A stretch of 57,364 nt of DNA from Autumnicola lenta (GCF_031846515.1 NZ_JAVRHO010000023.1:1-57364), one strand, 5' to 3'; shown: positions 15,395 through 24,592, numbered from the stretch's first letter. Notes: generated by a model from the letters alone, not told the origin. Made by a program: numbers and translations.

Positions 15395-18032
15395 TGCATT
15401 CACAACAGGGAGACTTTTAGCAGTCTTAGCATTCATAATTACCTTTAGTACATCCACAAAAGCTCAGGATCTCCCTCTTGCCAACGGAGAAAAGTATATT
15501 ATTGGAGACATTACAGTTACCGGTACAGTAAGCTTTAATGAGCAAACAGTAATCGCCTACACCGGTTTAAAAGAGGGTGAAGAGATTTACATTCCCGGAG
15601 AACGTTTAAGTAAGATTGTTCAGAAACTTTGGGACATCGGTAGTTTCAGTGACATCAATTTTTACATTACTAATGTAGAAGGAAACGTGGCAGATTTGGA
15701 ACTAGAAATTCAGGAAGTACCTCAGCTGGCCCAGGCACGCATCCAGGGAGTAAAAAAGAAAAGAGAAAAAGAGGAGCTGATTGAGGAAAATAGCTTAACA
15801 CCCGGAACAAAGGTTACTGAAAACCTTATCACCACTACAAAGAACTATATTGAAAATAAGTACAAAAAAGAAGGTTACTTTAACACCAAAGTAGCTATAA
15901 ATACAATCCCTATAGAAGATACTGCCACCTCTCAGGCCAACCGTGTAAATATGGTTGTAAATGTGGACCGGGGAGATCGTGTCAAGATTGAAGACATTGA
16001 GTTTATTGGAAACGAAGTCTTTTCCGACGCCAAGCTAAGGCGAAACATGAAAAATACAAAAGAGAAAAATATCTTCCGCTTCTGGAAAAGATCAAAATTT
16101 GTTCGCAGTGACTATCAGGAAGACAAAGTTGCCGTAGTGGACAAATACAAAGAAAACGGCTTTAGAAATGCCAGGATCGTTTCTGATTCTCTAGTCCGCA
16201 TAGATGATGAAACCATTGCGCTTCAACTAAAAATTGAGGAAGGCGACCGCTACTATATTGGAGAAATAGATTTTGTTGGAAACAGTGTGTATACAGATGA
16301 ACAACTTTCAAGAGTTTTCGGAATTCAGAAAGGAGATGTTTACAACGGCGTTTTACTGGATAAAAGAATAGCAGATAACACCAAACCCGATGCCCAGGAT
16401 CTAACAAATCTGTACCAAAACAACGGATATCTTTTTTCTAATATCAACCTGGTGGAAACCAGTGTTGAAAATGACACCATAGATTTTGAAGTGAGAATTT
16501 CCGAAGGAAAAGAAGCGTACTTCAATAAAATTCGGGTAACAGGCAACGACAGAACAAAAGACAATGTAATTTATAGAGAACTTTTAACCAAGCCGGGACA
16601 AAAATATAGCAAAGCCAACATAATGGGTACGCTACGTGAATTGGGACAACTTGGTTTCTTTGATGCTGAACAATTAAGTCCTAATCTCATAGATCCTAAT
16701 CCCAATACAGGAACTTTGGATCTGGAATATTCTGTTGTAGAATCAGGAGCCAGCCAAATCGAATTACAGGGAGGTTATGGTGGTGGAGGTTTCATTGGAA
16801 CGTTAGGTCTTTCCTTTAACAATTTCTCTCTTGGAAGCATCTTCGATAAAGAAGCTTATAAACCTGTACCAATGGGTGACGGGCAAAGCCTCTCCCTTAG
16901 AGCCCAGGCGAGTACTTTTTATCAAACATATAGTCTTTCCTTTCGTGAGCCGTGGTTGGGAGGTGTAAAGCCAGTGAGTTTTTCTACTTCTTTCAGTTAC
17001 ACACGACAATTTTTGTTTGATTACCTAAGCAGAAGGGCAGACAAAACCAGAAGTTTTGATATTCTTGGCGTGAGTGTTGGATTAGCAAAACGATTAAGTG
17101 TTCCAGACAGATTCATGACCGTTTCTCATGCGGTAGGTTTCCAGAGATACGACCTTAACAATTATAACACCGGCCTCTTTACATTTGGTGATGGATATTC
17201 GAACAACCTCACTTACACATTTGGATTAACAAGGGATAACACCTACACCAACCCCGTATTTCCGGTTGGGGGATCACAGTTTAGATTAACAGCAAAATTC
17301 ACCCCTCCATATTCTCTATGGAATGGAGTAGATTATGCAAATCTTGGCGAGCAGGAGGAATTTCAATTAAAAGATGGCGAGGGTAATTTTATTGGCGCTA
17401 ACGGGCAGAGAGTGGCACCAGAAAATGCGATTCCAGACCAAAGAAAAGTAGACCAGGAAAAATTTAAGTGGCTGGAATTTTACAAGGTTAAATTTAACGG
17501 TACGTGGTATACGACTTTAGCCAATTTTGGAACCAATAAAAATCTTGTTTTACGAACAAATGCTGAATATGGTTTCCTTGGAGCTTATAATAATGAAAGA
17601 GGAATTCCACCCTTCGAGCGTTTCTACCTGGGCGGTGACGGATTAGGAGCTTATAGTCTTGACGGAAGAGAAACCATACAATTAAGAGGTTATGCGAACC
17701 AGTCTGTCGTTCCTTTAGATCGCGCCACGGGAGCAACAGATGACGGCGCAACGATTTACAATAAATATTCATTGGAGATGCGTTTCCCTATCACTTTGAA
17801 ACAATCGGCATCTATATACGCCCTGACTTTCCTTGAAGGAGGTGCTTCTTATGACAATTTTCGGGATTTCAACCCGTTCCAGTTAAACAGATCCGCGGGA
17901 GCCGGTATCCGGATTTTTATGCCGATGTTTGGTTTATTGGGAATTGATTTCGGGTATGGATTTGACCAGGTTGTGGGCGAACAGGGACCGCATGGTTGGG
18001 AGACTCATTTTATTCTTAACCAGCAGTTTTAA
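15366..18032 (+). CDS. bamA: Outer-membrane assembly factor BamA
   Basis: An Omp85 protein of about 888 residues that inserts beta-barrel proteins into the outer membrane. Periplasmic POTRA repeats run from about residue 40 to 450, with recognisable starts such as IEDIEFIGNEVFSDAKL and IGEIDFVGNSVYTDEQL. The barrel follows and ends in THFILNQQF with a terminal aromatic residue. An ATG at 15327 would give a long overlap with uppS and no sensible leader. The signal segment LLAVLAFIITFSTSTKA fits a TTG start at 15366 or a GTG start at 15378, the latter preceded by GGAAAA. Either way the gene begins within uppS. Confidence 0.96.
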   Translation: MEKLVSNSINAFTTGRLLAVLAFIITFSTSTKAQDLPLANGEKYIIGDITVTGTVSFNEQTVIAYTGLKEGEEIYIPGERLSKIVQKLWDIGSFSDINFYITNVEGNVADLELEIQEVPQLAQARIQGVKKKREKEELIEENSLTPGTKVTENLITTTKNYIENKYKKEGYFNTKVAINTIPIEDTATSQANRVNMVVNVDRGDRVKIEDIEFIGNEVFSDAKLRRNMKNTKEKNIFRFWKRSKFVRSDYQEDKVAVVDKYKENGFRNARIVSDSLVRIDDETIALQLKIEEGDRYYIGEIDFVGNSVYTDEQLSRVFGIQKGDVYNGVLLDKRIADNTKPDAQDLTNLYQNNGYLFSNINLVETSVENDTIDFEVRISEGKEAYFNKIRVTGNDRTKDNVIYRELLTKPGQKYSKANIMGTLRELGQLGFFDAEQLSPNLIDPNPNTGTLDLEYSVVESGASQIELQGGYGGGGFIGTLGLSFNNFSLGSIFDKEAYKPVPMGDGQSLSLRAQASTFYQTYSLSFREPWLGGVKPVSFSTSFSYTRQFLFDYLSRRADKTRSFDILGVSVGLAKRLSVPDRFMTVSHAVGFQRYDLNNYNTGLFTFGDGYSNNLTYTFGLTRDNTYTNPVFPVGGSQFRLTAKFTPPYSLWNGVDYANLGEQEEFQLKDGEGNFIGANGQRVAPENAIPDQRKVDQEKFKWLEFYKVKFNGTWYTTLANFGTNKNLVLRTNAEYGFLGAYNNERGIPPFERFYLGGDGLGAYSLDGRETIQLRGYANQSVVPLDRATGATDDGATIYNKYSLEMRFPITLKQSASIYALTFLEGGASYDNFRDFNPFQLNRSAGAGIRIFMPMFGLLGIDFGYGFDQVVGEQGPHGWETHFILNQQF

Positions 18033-18063
18033 ATTTGGCACGGTATTTTCTATATTCCAAAAT

Positions 18064-18870
18064 ATGAAAGGGAGAATTTTCGGTTTGACATTATTAACTA
18101 TTTTTTCCGGGTTAAGTTTGCAGGCACAAAAAACCTTCCGGATTGGTTATGTTGACATGGAATATATTCTGCAAAATGTTCCTCAATATCAGGAAGCTTC
18201 GTCTCAACTAGACGCAAAGGTTCAGGAATGGAAATCTGAAATTGAAGAAAAGAAACGGGAAATTGACGAAATGAAATCCCGGCTCAATAATGAAAGAGCT
18301 CTTCTTACGAGGGAATTGATAGAAGAAAGAGAAGAAGAAATAGCATATCAGGAAGAGCAGGCACTGGATTATCAGCAAAAAAGATTTGGTCCTAATGGAG
18401 ATTATTTAATACAGAAAAAACAACTTGTACGACCAATTCAGGATCAGGTTTTTACAGCTGTTAGAGAAATTTCAGAAAACAGAAACTTAGACATGGTTTT
18501 TGACAGGACTGCAGATACCGGAATGTTATATGCCGCAGAGGAGCATGACATTAGCGACCAGGTTCTTAGAAGTATAAACCGGGCGGCAAACAGAAGGCAG
18601 GTTGATTCACGGCAGGATCGCCGGGAACTGGAAACAGCAGAAGAAAGAACTGTAGAACAGGATAATAAAATTGCTGAAAAGGCAGAAATGAATGAGAATA
18701 AACAGAATGCAAGAGAAGCTATTCTGGCTGAGAGACAGCGACAGAGAGATTCTATAAAAGCTGCCAAACAAAAGGAACTTGAAGAAAGACGCGCCAGAAT
18801 AATTGAAGAACGTCAGCGTCGAATGGATTCAATACGAGAATTGAGGCAACAAAAAGATACAATTAATTAA
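18064..18870 (+). CDS. OmpH/Skp family periplasmic chaperone with long charged tail
   Basis: A 268-residue protein. The signal peptide (GLTLLTIFSGLSLQAQ) is followed by the Skp-type core RIGYVDMEYILQNVPQYQEA and a long coiled coil rich in E, K and R. Skp chaperones carry unfolded outer-membrane proteins to BamA, encoded 31 bases upstream. The ATG at 18064 is preferred over an upstream ATG inside bamA because it places the signal peptide first. The C-terminal 80 residues are an unusual charged extension with a repeated unit (RQRQRDSIKAAKQKEL, then RQRRMDSIRELRQQK). The next gene is a shorter paralogue. Confidence 0.9.
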   Translation: MKGRIFGLTLLTIFSGLSLQAQKTFRIGYVDMEYILQNVPQYQEASSQLDAKVQEWKSEIEEKKREIDEMKSRLNNERALLTRELIEEREEEIAYQEEQALDYQQKRFGPNGDYLIQKKQLVRPIQDQVFTAVREISENRNLDMVFDRTADTGMLYAAEEHDISDQVLRSINRAANRRQVDSRQDRRELETAEERTVEQDNKIAEKAEMNENKQNAREAILAERQRQRDSIKAAKQKELEERRARIIEERQRRMDSIRELRQQKDTIN

Positions 18871-18909
18871 CTTTAAACTTTAAATACTTTAACACTAATA
18901 ACGATTAAA

Positions 18910-19419
18910 ATGAAACAATTCAGAACACTTTTTATAGCTTTAGCATTGACCCTAGGAGCTACAGCTTTCACGAATGCACAATCAAAAGTTGCTCACATTG
19001 CAACCCAGGAACTGGTAGAAACAATGCCAGCCTATAGCAGTGCAATGACACAACTGGAAAAGCTGGAAAAAACTTACGATGCTGAAATTAATGATATGTT
19101 GACAGAGGCTCAAAGTACTATGCAACGCTACCAGGCTGAAGTTGAAACAGTAACTGACGAAGAGAATCAAAAGCGTTCTCAAGAAATGCAGATGACTCAA
19201 AGGAGAATCCAGGAACATAGCCAAAAAGCAAGACAGGAGCTGCAAAAAAAACAGAATGAACTCATCGCTCCGGTAATAGAAAAAGCACGTGTTGCTATTC
19301 AAAAGGTAGCCCGAGCTAAAGGTTACGATTATGTCCTTGACTCCACTACAGGAACAGGAGTTATACTTGCTGACGGATACAATCTTATGCCAGACGTAAA
19401 AAAGGAGTTGGGAATGTAA
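18910..19419 (+). CDS. OmpH/Skp family periplasmic chaperone, short paralogue
   Basis: A 169-residue protein with signal peptide ending TAFTNAQ, then KVAHIATQELVETMPAY, a central helical hairpin, and the ending VILADGYNLMPDVKKEL. It has the standard Skp/OmpH size, in contrast to the tailed paralogue 39 bases upstream. Tandem OmpH genes after bamA are common in Flavobacteriaceae. Its likely role is trimeric chaperoning of outer-membrane proteins in transit to BamA. The operon ends with a strong terminator 26 bases beyond the stop. Confidence 0.93.
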   Translation: MKQFRTLFIALALTLGATAFTNAQSKVAHIATQELVETMPAYSSAMTQLEKLEKTYDAEINDMLTEAQSTMQRYQAEVETVTDEENQKRSQEMQMTQRRIQEHSQKARQELQKKQNELIAPVIEKARVAIQKVARAKGYDYVLDSTTGTGVILADGYNLMPDVKKELGM

Positions 19420-19442
19420 TTCCTTTCTTTAATAATAAATTG

Positions 19443-19479
19443 AAAAACTGCGCAGTAATCCTGCGCAGTTTTTATTTTT
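19443..19479 (+). terminator. Terminator of the envelope operon, overlapping the murI -7 box
   Basis: A perfect stem (AACTGCGCAG / CTGCGCAGTT, extendable by A-T pairs to 13 bp, loop TAATC) is followed by TTTTATTTTT. The final bases of the U-tract form the TATTTTTG box of murI. Confidence 0.9.
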
Positions 19480-19480
19480 G
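19473..19480 (+). promoter_or_regulatory. Likely -7 box of murI
   Basis: TATTTTTG is an exact TAnnTTTG and ends only five bases before the murI ATG at 19486. Transcription would start at or next to the start codon, giving a leaderless or almost leaderless mRNA. No purine-rich ribosome site is present. The upstream hairpin occupies the -33 region. Confidence 0.5.
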
Positions 19481-19485
19481 TACTC

Positions 19486-20274
19486 ATGAGCTCTAAACCT
19501 ATTGGCATTTTTGATTCTGGAGTAGGCGGCACTTCCATCTGGAAAGAAATCCACAGTTTAATGCCGTTCGAAAAGACCATTTACCTCGCAGATAGCAGGA
19601 ATGCTCCATATGGAGAAAAATCTGTAAAAGATATTGTAGAACTCAGCAAAAAAAACACCGATAAGCTGCTCTCCATGGGCTGTAAAATAATAGTAGTAGC
19701 CTGTAATACGGCCACCACTAATGCCATAAATGAATTAAGATACCTCTATTCTATTCCATTTATAGGCATAGAGCCTGCCATTAAACCGGCTGCCCTCAAA
19801 TCTCAAACTAAGGCAATAGGGATTCTCGCTACTAAAGGAACCCTTAGTAGCGCCCTTTTCTCTAAAACTTCAGAATTACATACTCAGAACATCAAGGTAA
19901 TCGAAGTAGAAGGTAACGGTTTAGTAGAACTTATTGAAAGTGGAAAAAAAGATTCTCCCGAAATGGAAAGCTTATTAAAGCAGCTCCTGCAACCTATGTT
20001 GCTTCAAAAAATCGATTACCTGGTCTTAGGCTGTAGTCATTATCCTTACCTCATCCCTACTTTAAAAAAAATCCTTCCTGAGGATGTCCAAATCATTGAT
20101 TCCGGTGAAGCTGTTGCCAGGCAAACAAAGAGTGTTTTAACACAACACGACCTCTTAAACACCTCTACTTCATTCGCAAGGCCGGAATTTTTAAGCAACA
20201 AAAATCCCGTGATTTTGGCCGACCTGATTAATGCTGAAGAAAATGGATTTTCTGTTTCTTATTTCGACTTTTAA
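19486..20274 (+). CDS. murI: Glutamate racemase
   Basis: A 262-residue enzyme making D-glutamate for peptidoglycan. It begins IGIFDSGVGGTSIW. The first catalytic cysteine is C73 in VACNTATT and the second is C183 in VLGCSHYPYL, giving the two-base mechanism without cofactor. The start codon has no visible ribosome binding site and sits directly after a -7 promoter box. Its stop codon overlaps the stop of the convergent PorP/SprF gene by two bases. Family and function are clear. Confidence 0.97.
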   Translation: MSSKPIGIFDSGVGGTSIWKEIHSLMPFEKTIYLADSRNAPYGEKSVKDIVELSKKNTDKLLSMGCKIIVVACNTATTNAINELRYLYSIPFIGIEPAIKPAALKSQTKAIGILATKGTLSSALFSKTSELHTQNIKVIEVEGNGLVELIESGKKDSPEMESLLKQLLQPMLLQKIDYLVLGCSHYPYLIPTLKKILPEDVQIIDSGEAVARQTKSVLTQHDLLNTSTSFARPEFLSNKNPVILADLINAEENGFSVSYFDF

Positions 20275-21257
20275 TAGTTTACCGCCGGACATTTGCAGTC
20301 ATAACGTTTCCTGCTTTTACCGAAGTTATATCCAAGGGTAATCTGATGAAAGCCATTGTTGCTTAATACCAGAGAATTTAGTTGATAAGTAAAAGTATAG
20401 CCTACCAGAAAATTCCTGTAATTCACACCCACAAAAGGTGTAATATAGCTTAAATACTGACTTCTCAATTCTTCTCCCTCCCCGGAGTATTCGGCACCTT
20501 CAAAAGTATTTCTATAAGACACACCACCCCAAACCTGACCAAAATCAACCTCTCTGTATGCCTTAAGGTTAAGGTCTATAGCCTTTTCATTGGTGGCTTC
20601 CCGCAACTGAAATAGAACGGAAGGCTCCAGGCTAAATGAATCTGTAACATCTTCAAAAACATATCCTGCTGAAACAAAATATTTTCTTTGATTGCTTGGA
20701 ACTGCATCTGAATAGAACAAATCCCTTTTAATAGATAATATATTCTTTGCAGCAAAATGACTATAAAAGTCTCTATAGTAATAAGAAACTCCAAAATCCA
20801 TATTAGCATAAATATCCGACTCATTCCCTTCAAGAGCAGGATCGAACTCTGTAAAACCGCTTTGATCAAGCCTGTGCTGAATAATTCCCGCGCTTACTCC
20901 AAAAGATAATTGATTAAGATCTGCATTACTTCTTGAGAACATTAAGTGATAAGCAAAAGTTGCATACGCCCCACTCTTAGAAAAATTACCATTAGAATCA
21001 TTAAACAATATTCCTCCAAGCCCAACTTTTTCTCCAACTCTACCATTAATACTTAAAGTTTGTAAGCTGGGCGCATCCTCTACGTCAAACCATTGTTGCC
21101 TCGCCGTTAATCTTATCTGGTTCATATTTGCTGCACCAGCCATAGAAGGATGTAATAAAAAAAGGTTGTCGGTGAGATAATCTGAGTAGGTCGGAATGAC
21201 CTCCTGAGCCTTTACTTGAAGAGTAAATAAAAATAAAATAAGTATAAGTTTTCCCAT
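20271..21257 (-). CDS. PorP/SprF family type IX secretion membrane protein
   Basis: A 328-residue outer-membrane protein. The signal peptide (GKLILILFLFTLQVKAQ) is followed by YSDYLTDNLFLLHPSMAGA, RLTARQQWFDV and GGILFNDSNGNFS, the signature of the PorP/SprF family. Members partner with large secreted adhesins and help anchor or export them through the type IX system. No adhesin partner is in this window. An upstream ATG at 21401 would prepend 48 residues lacking family similarity. The ATG at 21257, preceded by GAGGGGG, is chosen. Confidence 0.92.
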   Translation of the reverse strand: MGKLILILFLFTLQVKAQEVIPTYSDYLTDNLFLLHPSMAGAANMNQIRLTARQQWFDVEDAPSLQTLSINGRVGEKVGLGGILFNDSNGNFSKSGAYATFAYHLMFSRSNADLNQLSFGVSAGIIQHRLDQSGFTEFDPALEGNESDIYANMDFGVSYYYRDFYSHFAAKNILSIKRDLFYSDAVPSNQRKYFVSAGYVFEDVTDSFSLEPSVLFQLREATNEKAIDLNLKAYREVDFGQVWGGVSYRNTFEGAEYSGEGEELRSQYLSYITPFVGVNYRNFLVGYTFTYQLNSLVLSNNGFHQITLGYNFGKSRKRYDCKCPAVNY

Positions 21258-21365
21258 TCTGCCCCCTCTATTAGAAGAGAAAAACCAGACTAACAGCCGG
21301 TGTTGTAATAAATTGTGAGTCCCCATAAGTGCAGTAAATATATAGATTACATGACTTTTCTTTAG

Positions 21366-21373
21366 TACTTTTG
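21366..21373 (+). promoter_or_regulatory. Likely -7 box of nfu
   Basis: TACTTTTG, an exact TAnnTTTG, ends 14 bases before the nfu ATG in the divergent spacer between the PorP/SprF gene and nfu. No matching TTG at the ideal distance was seen. Confidence 0.45.
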
Positions 21374-21387
21374 TAATAAAATTTAAT

Positions 21388-22305
21388 ATGGACAACTTCA
21401 AAATAAATATTCAGCATACCAATAAGCCGGGAATTGTGAAATTTGAGACAAATAAGTTTCTCACACAGCATGAAAGCTTCGAATTTAAGAACATAGATGA
21501 AGCCTCTGCCTCACCTCTGGCCCAGCAATTGTTTTATCTACCTTTCGTAAAAACTGTATATATTGCCCAAAATTTTGTTGCTCTCGAGAAATATGATATT
21601 GTCGACTGGAAAGATGTAGAAGAGGAAGTAGCTGAACAAATTGAAGACTACCTGAATTCCGGAAGCCCCATAGTTAAAGCGAAAGAGGAAAATCCAAAAA
21701 ATATTCCAGTTACCATTTATGCCGAAAGCACCCCGAACCCTGCTGTCATGAAATTTGTGGCCAATAAAAAGCTGGTTATTAATGCGACCGAGTTTAAAAA
21801 TATAGACGACGCAAAAGACGCACCTTTAGCGCAAAAGCTTTTTCATTTTCCTTTTGTAAAGGAAATTTTTATTGATGAAAACTACGTCTCAATTAATAAA
21901 TATGAAGTTGCTGAATGGAACGATATTACCGTAGAAATAAGGGAATTTATAACTGGTTTTCTTCAGGAAGGAAATGAGGTGATCACTGCTGAAGCTGCTT
22001 CGGCTAAGCAAAAAGAAGAAAAATACAATTCTGAAGCAACAAAAGTAGACGTAAATGGCTTAGATGATACTGCCAAACAGGTGATAGCCATCCTGGACGA
22101 ATATATTAAACCTGCAGTAGCTAGTGATGGAGGAAATATACTGTTTGAATCTTATGACGCAGATACAAAGACAGTAAAAGTAATTTTACAGGGAGCCTGT
22201 AGTGGTTGTCCCTCTTCCACGATGACTTTAAAGAACGGGATAGAAACCATGCTCAGGGACATGCTCAGAGATAAAGTAGATACTGTAGAAGCCATTAACG
22301 GATAA
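21388..22305 (+). CDS. nfu: Iron-sulfur carrier Nfu with duplicated N-terminal domain
   Basis: A 305-residue protein with two copies of the Nfu N-terminal domain (about 1-92 and 110-200). The copies share the pattern SPLAQQLFYLPFVKTVYI / APLAQKLFHFPFVKEIFI. A C-terminal NifU-type domain carries CSGC (C271, C274), which binds a transferable [4Fe-4S] cluster. It delivers clusters to apo-enzymes. The first copy has lost the TPNP motif that the second keeps (ESTPNPAVMKF), so the copies have diverged. Duplication is typical of Flavobacteriaceae Nfu proteins. Confidence 0.93.
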   Translation: MDNFKINIQHTNKPGIVKFETNKFLTQHESFEFKNIDEASASPLAQQLFYLPFVKTVYIAQNFVALEKYDIVDWKDVEEEVAEQIEDYLNSGSPIVKAKEENPKNIPVTIYAESTPNPAVMKFVANKKLVINATEFKNIDDAKDAPLAQKLFHFPFVKEIFIDENYVSINKYEVAEWNDITVEIREFITGFLQEGNEVITAEAASAKQKEEKYNSEATKVDVNGLDDTAKQVIAILDEYIKPAVASDGGNILFESYDADTKTVKVILQGACSGCPSSTMTLKNGIETMLRDMLRDKVDTVEAING

Positions 22306-22318
22306 CGTTATGGCTTTT
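22289..22318 (+). terminator. Terminator of nfu containing the stop codon
   Basis: AAGCCATTAACG pairs with CGTTATGGCTT with one bulged T, followed by TTT. The hairpin begins inside the last codons of nfu and its loop contains the TAA stop codon. It also lies at the junction with the convergent phosphate transporter gene. Confidence 0.6.
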
Positions 22319-22324
22319 GAGGGA

Positions 22325-24592
22325 TTACAACGTGCTTTTAGCTTCTTTATAAAACTCCTGAAAAAGCTGTAACAAACTCATCGTAGAACTTACAAGATCT
22401 TTTGTTTCAAGCAACAGTCCGAAGTATAACTTTGAATTTTTAGGACTTGTTTCGGACGTCCGAATTCTATCTATCTGTTTTTGAATTAGGTCAGAAACAG
22501 AATCCAGAAGCTCCTGCTTTTCTGAAAGAATCCGCTCTATATCTCCAAATTCGTGATTATCAAAAAGGTTCTTGATATCATCGAAAAGCACCTGCATTTT
22601 TTCATCAATCTTTTTCAGATCTCTTATTTGATTAAATTTTAAGTTTTTATGGTTATTATGAACATGATTATAACTATTACGTGTAATAAAACTTATAGAC
22701 TGCACCATATCCTGCAAATAGTCCAGGATTAAAATGTAAAATTTACTTGCCTCTACAGAATCTTCATCCAGAGATTTTATGAAATAGAATATATTACCTT
22801 TTAACTCATCAACTTCCTTCTCCAGTTTTTTAATTGCTTTATTGTTCTTTTTAAGTTTACCCAAATCATGATACCCGAGATTATCAACTGTTTTAGTGTA
22901 CATTTTATTGACTCCGCCAATAACACTCGAGATATTCTCTGAAGTTTCTGAAGTTATTTCATTTATAGTAATTATATCTGCACGGTTGTAACGCTTTTTA
23001 TTTTCTTCTTCTTTAGATTTTTTTGAATGTAAAATAGTGCTCCGAACCACCAGGGCAGCAGCAATAATAATCAACAAAGCAAGAGCAATAGTTCCGCCAT
23101 AAAATATAATAGCAGCGAAGATTGCTGCTGCAGTAAAAGCAACCAGGGCAGTCACAAACCAGCCTCCGATAACGTTTAAAACTCCAGCCACACGATATAC
23201 AGCACTTTCACGATCCCATGCACGATCTGATAAAGAAGTACCCATTGCAACCATAAAAGTTACGTATGTGGTCGATAATGGTAATTTTAGACTGGTCCCT
23301 ATAGATATTAAGACACTCGCTACAACCAGGTTTACAGAGGCCCTCACCATATCAAATGCAGGAGCATTTATTCTTTTACTTCTAATATGAGAAGATGTAG
23401 GTTTATTAAATTTATCATCTATTCGCCTTTTTAGAGGCGATGGAAGAACTACAGAAACTGCATTTCCAAAAAGCACCGAATATCTCACAATACTACGAGA
23501 GAGAAAATTAGGCTCGAAACGCTCAACTCCATCTCCCTGTCTCGCCAGATTTACACCGGTATCTACCACCGACCTCGCTTTTTTGGAAAACCAGATTGTA
23601 ATGACCATAACCGCTCCGGCGAGGACTAAAAGAAATTCAGGAGTGGCAACTTCTCCAGATAGGCCCGTCATTAGCAATTCTGAAGGTAAAACTCCTGAGG
23701 ACTGATATGCAGATTGCCATATCTCAAATGATTGCCATGCTGCTATAGGCACTCCAATAAAATTTACCAGGTCATTTCCTGCAAAAGCAAGCGCAAGCGC
23801 AAAAGTGCCTATTACAATAATAATTCTGAGAATATTCAGTTTTAAAACACTCATTATAAATTGTGAGAGCAGCGTAAAAAAAACAAATCCCCCAACTATG
23901 ATAGTAACTGTATTGGAATTAACGAATTCCAAAGTACCATCAGAAATAAAAGAAACACTTTTTAATCCTTTAATAAGAATAAAAAACAGAATTGCTGTTA
24001 AAGATACTCCCCCAAAGAGCGCTCCTACATATTTTATCTTCTTCTCATATTGAAAGGAAAAAATTAGTCGTGAAACATATTGTATAACTGCACCCACTAT
24101 AAAAGCAATAAAAACAGCCAGGAATATTCCAAAAATAATTTCTGTCGCTTTGGAGGTATTTATATAAGAGGTCAATTCACTAAGATCACCTGTATCTGCA
24201 TAAATTTTTATAACTGCCATACAAACTGCAGCGCCTAATAATTCAAACACAATAGAAACAGTAGTTGAAGTTGGAAGGCCTAAAGAATTGAAAAAATCCA
24301 GAAGTAGAACATCTGTAATCATCACTGCCATAAAGATGATCATTATCTCTTCAAAATAAAATTGTCCAGGCATGAAAATTCCTTTTCTGGCGACTTCCAT
24401 TAACCCACTGGAAAAAATAGCACCAACGGCAACTCCAAGACTTGCAACTATGAGTATTGTTCTCATGGAAACTGCCTTGGAACCTATTGCAGAATTCAGA
24501 AAATTTATGGCATCGTTACTTACTCCAACCACTAAATCTGTAACAGCCAGAGCTAGCAGAACTACTAACATCACAATATAAACATCCTCCAT
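22325..24592 (-). CDS. PiT-family inorganic phosphate transporter fused to a PhoU-like domain
   Basis: A 755-residue inner-membrane protein. PiT signatures occur twice, as GVSNDAINFLNSAIGSKAV near the N-terminus and GNDLVNFIGVPIAAW in the second half, with about twelve helices. After residue 550 the chain becomes soluble and helical (KKLEKEVDELKGNIFYF, then repeated bundles), resembling the DUF47/PhoU-like regulator usually encoded as a separate gene next to pit. It should import phosphate by symport, with the fused domain possibly gating it. The start is set at the ATG at 24592; an upstream in-frame start would add 19 residues of leader. Confidence 0.9.
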   Translation of the reverse strand: MEDVYIVMLVVLLALAVTDLVVGVSNDAINFLNSAIGSKAVSMRTILIVASLGVAVGAIFSSGLMEVARKGIFMPGQFYFEEIMIIFMAVMITDVLLLDFFNSLGLPTSTTVSIVFELLGAAVCMAVIKIYADTGDLSELTSYINTSKATEIIFGIFLAVFIAFIVGAVIQYVSRLIFSFQYEKKIKYVGALFGGVSLTAILFFILIKGLKSVSFISDGTLEFVNSNTVTIIVGGFVFFTLLSQFIMSVLKLNILRIIIVIGTFALALAFAGNDLVNFIGVPIAAWQSFEIWQSAYQSSGVLPSELLMTGLSGEVATPEFLLVLAGAVMVITIWFSKKARSVVDTGVNLARQGDGVERFEPNFLSRSIVRYSVLFGNAVSVVLPSPLKRRIDDKFNKPTSSHIRSKRINAPAFDMVRASVNLVVASVLISIGTSLKLPLSTTYVTFMVAMGTSLSDRAWDRESAVYRVAGVLNVIGGWFVTALVAFTAAAIFAAIIFYGGTIALALLIIIAAALVVRSTILHSKKSKEEENKKRYNRADIITINEITSETSENISSVIGGVNKMYTKTVDNLGYHDLGKLKKNNKAIKKLEKEVDELKGNIFYFIKSLDEDSVEASKFYILILDYLQDMVQSISFITRNSYNHVHNNHKNLKFNQIRDLKKIDEKMQVLFDDIKNLFDNHEFGDIERILSEKQELLDSVSDLIQKQIDRIRTSETSPKNSKLYFGLLLETKDLVSSTMSLLQLFQEFYKEAKSTL

